Source: Sodiomyces alkalinus F11 (lineage: Eukaryota; Ascomycota; Sordariomycetes; Glomerellales; Plectosphaerellaceae). From it: a DNA stretch of 64,000 bases. Position 1 is the stretch's first letter. The number at the start of each line of letters is the position of its first letter. Below the pieces are notes generated by a model. The model was not told the DNA's origin, did no database searches, and saw only the letters and a program-made list of their open reading frames with translations. Positions 59,901 to 64,000 of the stretch are shown one piece after another. Where the stretch lies: assembly GCF_003711515.1 (NCBI RefSeq), contig NW_021167079.1, forward strand, positions 2,583,755 to 2,647,754, given 5' to 3'. Position numbers and translations under genes: made by a program.

Positions 59901-61209
59901 TGGACCTCCACCTCCAGAGAGGCATTCATAACGTCACCGTATACTCCCTGGTAGGAATGGCTTTGGATATTGAGTCTACTTCGGGACAAAAGTCGCATTT
60001 GGTTGGCATGGTGAACGGTATGATGGATCGCAAACGTTACGTCTCTTTCTCTGAAAACCAAGGCTGACGGATCACGCAGTGGCACATTCGCAACCAGAGC
60101 CTCCCAAGTCGAGCCAGTGGCATCTTTTTAACGACTTCTTGGTCCGGCCGGTCAGCATGAACGAGGCGCTTTCCTTCGACGAGAACTGGAAGATGCCGAC
60201 CGTCATTAGCTATCAGATCAGGGAGGCGAACAACAAGATGGACACATCCTGGAAGGAAAATATTGATACATCTCTGCTGTACAGGGATTCGGGGTGCGCC
60301 TTTTTCTTCTTTTCTTCTTCTTTTCTTTCTTCCCTTTGTGGCCTTCCTGGATTCGATTTTCATAGCTAACAGCTCATCAGCATCACACCGATACACAAGA
60401 CGTATCGGACCTTAGATCATACCTCGGAGACACCTGGTCCGAGCACCATTGTCGCGCTCGATACCGAATTTGTGGCGATCCGACAACCGGAAATCGAGAT
60501 GAATTCGGAAGGCGAAAGGGAGACTATCCGCCCCAAAGTGTACGCCCTGGCCAGAGTGTCCCTAGTTCGTGGCAGCGGCGAAAATGAGGGAGAGCCCTTT
60601 GTCGACGACTACATCTCGATTCGAGAACCTATTGTCGACTACCTGACGGCGTTTTCAGGCATCACAGCAGAGGATCTCAACCCCCGCTTGTCTAAGCATC
60701 ATCTGGTACCCCTTAAGGTTGCGTACAAGAAGATCTGGATACTCGTCAACCTGGGCTGCAAGTTTCTAGGGCATGGCCTGAAACAAGACTTCCGCGTTAT
60801 GAACATTCATATCCCGAGATCCCAAGTCATCGACACCATCCAGCTGTATTATCTGCATACGCGCCTGCGGAAGTTGTCTTTGGCGTTTCTTGCATGGGTC
60901 GTTTTGCGGGAGAACATCCAAAAGGAAACGCACGACTCGATTGAAGACTCGAGGACGGCTTTGAGACTGTACCGGAAATACCAGGGGTTTCTTGGGGCCG
61001 GAGTCTGGGAGCAGACGTTGCACGACATATACAACACTGGAAAGGACGTCGGCTTTAGGCCGCCCAAACGAGACGGTGAAGATATTCGGAGGACAGAGAC
61101 TCCGCCGTTGCCCATAGAAGGTGGTCCTGGGCCAACGACGCCTGCAAGACGGCCGCCCGTTTCCGGCGGAGCGTTCTTGACGCCAGGGAGGGGCTCGCCT
61201 TTCAGTTGA
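56925..61209 (+). CDS. pan2: PAN2, catalytic subunit of the PAN2-PAN3 poly(A) deadenylase
   Basis: Twelve exons: 56925-56945, 57129-57236, 57296-57468, 57547-57673, 57757-58346, 58430-58855, 58918-59168, 59234-59373, 59433-59537, 59615-60017, 60080-60293 and 60381-61209. They give 1128 residues. PAN2 shortens mRNA poly(A) tails in the cytoplasm together with PAN3. The order is an N-terminal WD40 propeller ([20 protein letters not shown]), a linker, an inactive ubiquitin-hydrolase-like domain ([37 protein letters not shown]) and a DEDDh 3'-5' exonuclease. Its catalytic residues are D880 and E882 (ALDTEFVAI), D989 (GHGLKQDFR) and D1042 with H1037 ([11 protein letters not shown]). Exon 1 has only seven codons (MDGDWDQ). 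The exon 4 donor (GAG|GTTCCG) is weak but gives the family spacing ([18 protein letters not shown]). No frame damage. Confidence 0.95.
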
Positions 61210-64000
61210 AGATAGCGCGTCCGTAATTGCGGCCATAACAATAAGATTAGGGCATGAACTAAAGGACTCGGTCCCTTGATCTGTGTTCGTAAATATATAC
61301 AATCTTATGGTGACATGTCGACGCGTTCGGCTAGCTCAATGATGAATGCTTGATGCCAATGGTATTGCACGGCGACAGGTCGCATCTGCGCGAACGGTGT
61401 TGGACTTGGTCTCTTGGATTCCAGGGAACAATGACAACTCGTGCGTCACGAAATGTATATAAATACATTAAGTGAGCATCGCACAGTGGAATAAGCATTG
61501 TATTTCTTTGAACACGCATCTGGCGTTACGAGTTTTGAAGTGGGGAGCTCATCTTCGTACAGACAACTCGTGCCCCACTTGGATATCAAGCACGTGCCAT
61601 GATCGTCCGGAGAAGATCTGGGCTCTAACCATTTTTGGGATGACAGGTCCAAAGTAACGTGGGGTGTAATTATCTAAGGTAGGTACCTACGCACCTTCAC
61701 CGAAGCGTTCTGCATAGTCGCATCGCGCAGAGTGTTTCGGTCCTTTTGGCCACCGACTGTACACGTGTAACTCGGGTTGAAACCATTTGACCTAGGCAGT
61801 ACGTGTAAAGACGGCATGGTTAAGGCGTGGTTAATATGTATCTTGTGGTTGGAGGGCGGCAAGGGGCAATTTAGTTCCGACCGTACAACGCCGCGAGTAC
61901 AGGCCCCTGGTTTAGACGCAGCGTTAAGCTTCGCAGTGTTCTGCGACTATCGTGAGCCGCGTTACGGCGTTGTGTCTGGCGAGCTTGAGGAGATCAGAGG
62001 TTTTAAGTTGGAGAATACGAAACAGTGTTCTACCTTGCGTTAGATGCTCCTATTTCTTCTGCGGGAAGCTGTTGTCCTTGTTTGTTCGGAGTATCGACCG
62101 CCCAAGACCATCTATCCGTGTTCTTCTGCTCCCGACTTTTGAACCTAACATGTCGATGTCGCTCTTCGTCCATTTTGGGAGTCTTGGTGCTGACATAAGC
62201 GAGCTCGGTAAGAGGATAGTCTCACAGACGCCGAGTAGTGTTATGTATCTTACAGCACTGAGATGGACCGTTGGTACTCCGTCCGTACATGGTCTGTTCG
62301 TAATCACGGAGTACGAAGTATTAAAGGGGATGAATGCTGGGAGATGACGTATTTAGGCCCCCCTTCTTGAAGCAATGACGACCCTCCCACAACACTACGA
62401 GATACATACCTCGTGCACGAAGGTAAGGTCATGGACCCATCTACCCCGCATTCTCGGAACACTACGCACCTTATATTGCTTATTATTGGTTGTACGGAGT
62501 ATGCATGAAGTACCTAGGTACTTTGATGTATCATGCCCAAAGACCTACCTACACGTACCGTAGGGTGATGGTCGGTCATCGGCTCAAATGGGTAAGGTAG
62601 TACCTGGGCGGGTCTCCTAGGGCTTGGGGTAATTACCGGAAGATAATTTACGGAGTCTATGAGTCTATTTCGACTGATGATTTATTGTCAATGGACCGTG
62701 TACGAGGACCAACGGAGAGGGCAAATTCACTATTACCATAACTTTGAAGGGCCCATTTGACCGTGTCGGGACTTTCGGGGAACGGGTATAGTGCCGGGGA
62801 TACCAGCAGAGGGACCTCGGTCGAGTTTTAATTAATTAGTGGGTACCTCACCGATCGCTGTCAGCCACTTCTTTTTCAAGGGTGTTATCAAGGATGAAGG
62901 TCCACTGGCGACGTCCACTGGCGACGTCCACTGACACCACCTCGTGGTCGTCTTCCCCAAGTCCGAACCCGCACACCCTACGAAGTACATGGCTACGAAA
63001 AGTTCATCAATGTACCTACCTGTACTTAGACAGGTAGGTATGCACGCAGTTTGATAGTAGCCGATTCGTACTTTGTAGGTTGCTGGACGAAGGGAAGAGG
63101 CCCTGGAATGCTATTGGGTTTTGCCGACAAACGCCCATACAATGACTTACGACGGCATGAGGCATGAGGCATTCCCTACAAGTGGTTGCTTCGTCCTCGT
63201 CGCTGGTAAGGTTGCTTACCACCCAACAACTACGCGCCGATTGTATGTACATTTCTGGTAGTACGTTTTCAGCCTGTTTCCCTTGGAGCACTGAGACGGC
63301 GATCCGTGTCTGTCACGGGCACAACTTTGATACTCTGACCAACCCCGCACCCGAAGAGTGGCTATTCGTACTCAGCAAGCTGCCTCGGGATGGGTGTGGC
63401 AATCAGGATAGTATGGCGACTCTTTTCATCTACACTGTACTGACTTGGGGTACAATTCCCATTCTCAATCTGCTTCTCAACGTCAATCACTGTCCTCTAC
63501 TCAGCAAATATACAAGGACGATTGTCGTATTCTCGTCAATTACCTTCCAGGTTCCATGGGTATACTATAGGTAAGGTACCTAGGTAGGCTGTGACATAAG
63601 CCCTGAGAAGTCAAGAATGGAGATAGTTGGCACTAAGGTAAGGGATGGCGCCATGTACGGGGTACACAAAACAACATCCCTCTTCCTCCTCTACGGCTCT
63701 ACCTTACTCAAGCCTCTTCCCACCCCCTCCTCATTTACGACGTTCCTCTTGTCGGCTACTACCTTGTACATACCTATAACCGACCCTCATCCTCGTAAAG
63801 GAAAAAAGGGAGAGCAAGCCATTTAATTTACACCTAGCGCCCTCCTCGGCCCCCTCACTTATAACTCCCCTTACGCATCATCATCATCACCTCCGCTTCC
63901 CCTCTGGCCACCCTTTCTCATCCGACCAAGCTTCCTCATCTACTAGTTGTGATCCATTTACTATTTATTTCATTGGATACCTGAGACCTTCACTGACTCG
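61210..64000. other. Gene-free 2.8 kb after PAN2 to the window edge
   Basis: No gene is recognised on either strand. Palindromic ACCTAGGT/GGTACC motifs recur (about 61675-61690, 62508-62522, 62588-62612, 63014-63040, 63563-63592), with several TACGGAGTA copies between 62275 and 62660. A pyrimidine-rich stretch from about 63840 to the end may be the leader of a gene outside the window. Confidence 0.5.

Noticed and set aside
63164..63574. 136-codon plus-strand frame near the window end
   Set aside because: Its composition looks random and no motif or family was recognised.

Overview
The window is nuclear DNA of a filamentous ascomycete (Pezizomycotina), most likely a Sordariomycete. The evidence is short GT-AG introns (about 59-316 nt) with CTRAY-like branch points, a Zn2Cys6 regulator with a fungal-specific domain, fungal orthologues (PAN2, SEC65, SCS7, PIS1, OMP decarboxylase, dynactin p150/ro-3), and a Fot1/pogo-type transposon decayed in the manner of repeat-induced point mutation (RIP). 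I could not fix the genus. Exon coordinates come from hand translation and splice-site reading.

Layout. 1-1222: 3' part of RVB1 (+). 4266-7344: HMG-box regulator (+) behind a 3 kb gene-free leader. 7887-12246: dynactin p150 (+), preceded by a 5-codon uORF. 12621-13502: SEC65/SRP19 (-). 14272-16338: six-exon protein with a NYN/PIN-like domain and CCCH fingers (-). 18001-19383: GT34 glycosyltransferase (-). 21073-23698: Zn2Cys6 factor (-). 24122-25895: RIP-degraded transposon with about 99-bp inverted repeats and a TA duplication. 26615-27724: OMP decarboxylase (-). 27725-31517: gene-poor. 31518-32656: phosphatidylinositol synthase (+). 33614-35351: BTB-like protein (+). 35675-37621: PP2C phosphatase (-). 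38462-38554: tRNA-Leu(UAG) with an intron. 40061-41550: arrestin-like protein with a GC-AG intron (-). 43953-45978: RBM39/Rsd1-type splicing factor (-). 46629-47807: sphingolipid fatty acid 2-hydroxylase (-). 49049-51762: coiled-coil, 2EXR-like gene interrupted by an in-frame TAG where a Trp codon is expected (-). 53069-54690: BUD22 (-). 55057-56125: short-chain dehydrogenase (-). 56925-61209: PAN2 in 12 exons (+). 61210-64000: no gene seen.

Most genes are single-copy housekeeping genes with unrelated roles: chromatin remodelling, dynein transport, SRP, lipid synthesis, splicing, ribosome biogenesis and deadenylation. There is no metabolite cluster, CRISPR array or operon. The most interesting item is the single in-frame UAG at 50159-50161. 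Open, homologous-looking protein continues directly after it, and by hand the A lies in a small hairpin loop. This fits UAG-to-UGG recoding by the A-to-I mRNA editing known from Sordariomycete fruiting bodies; simple gene decay is the main alternative. The NYN/PIN plus CCCH protein, the sharply bounded RIP'd element and dispersed palindromic intergenic motifs are also worth a look.
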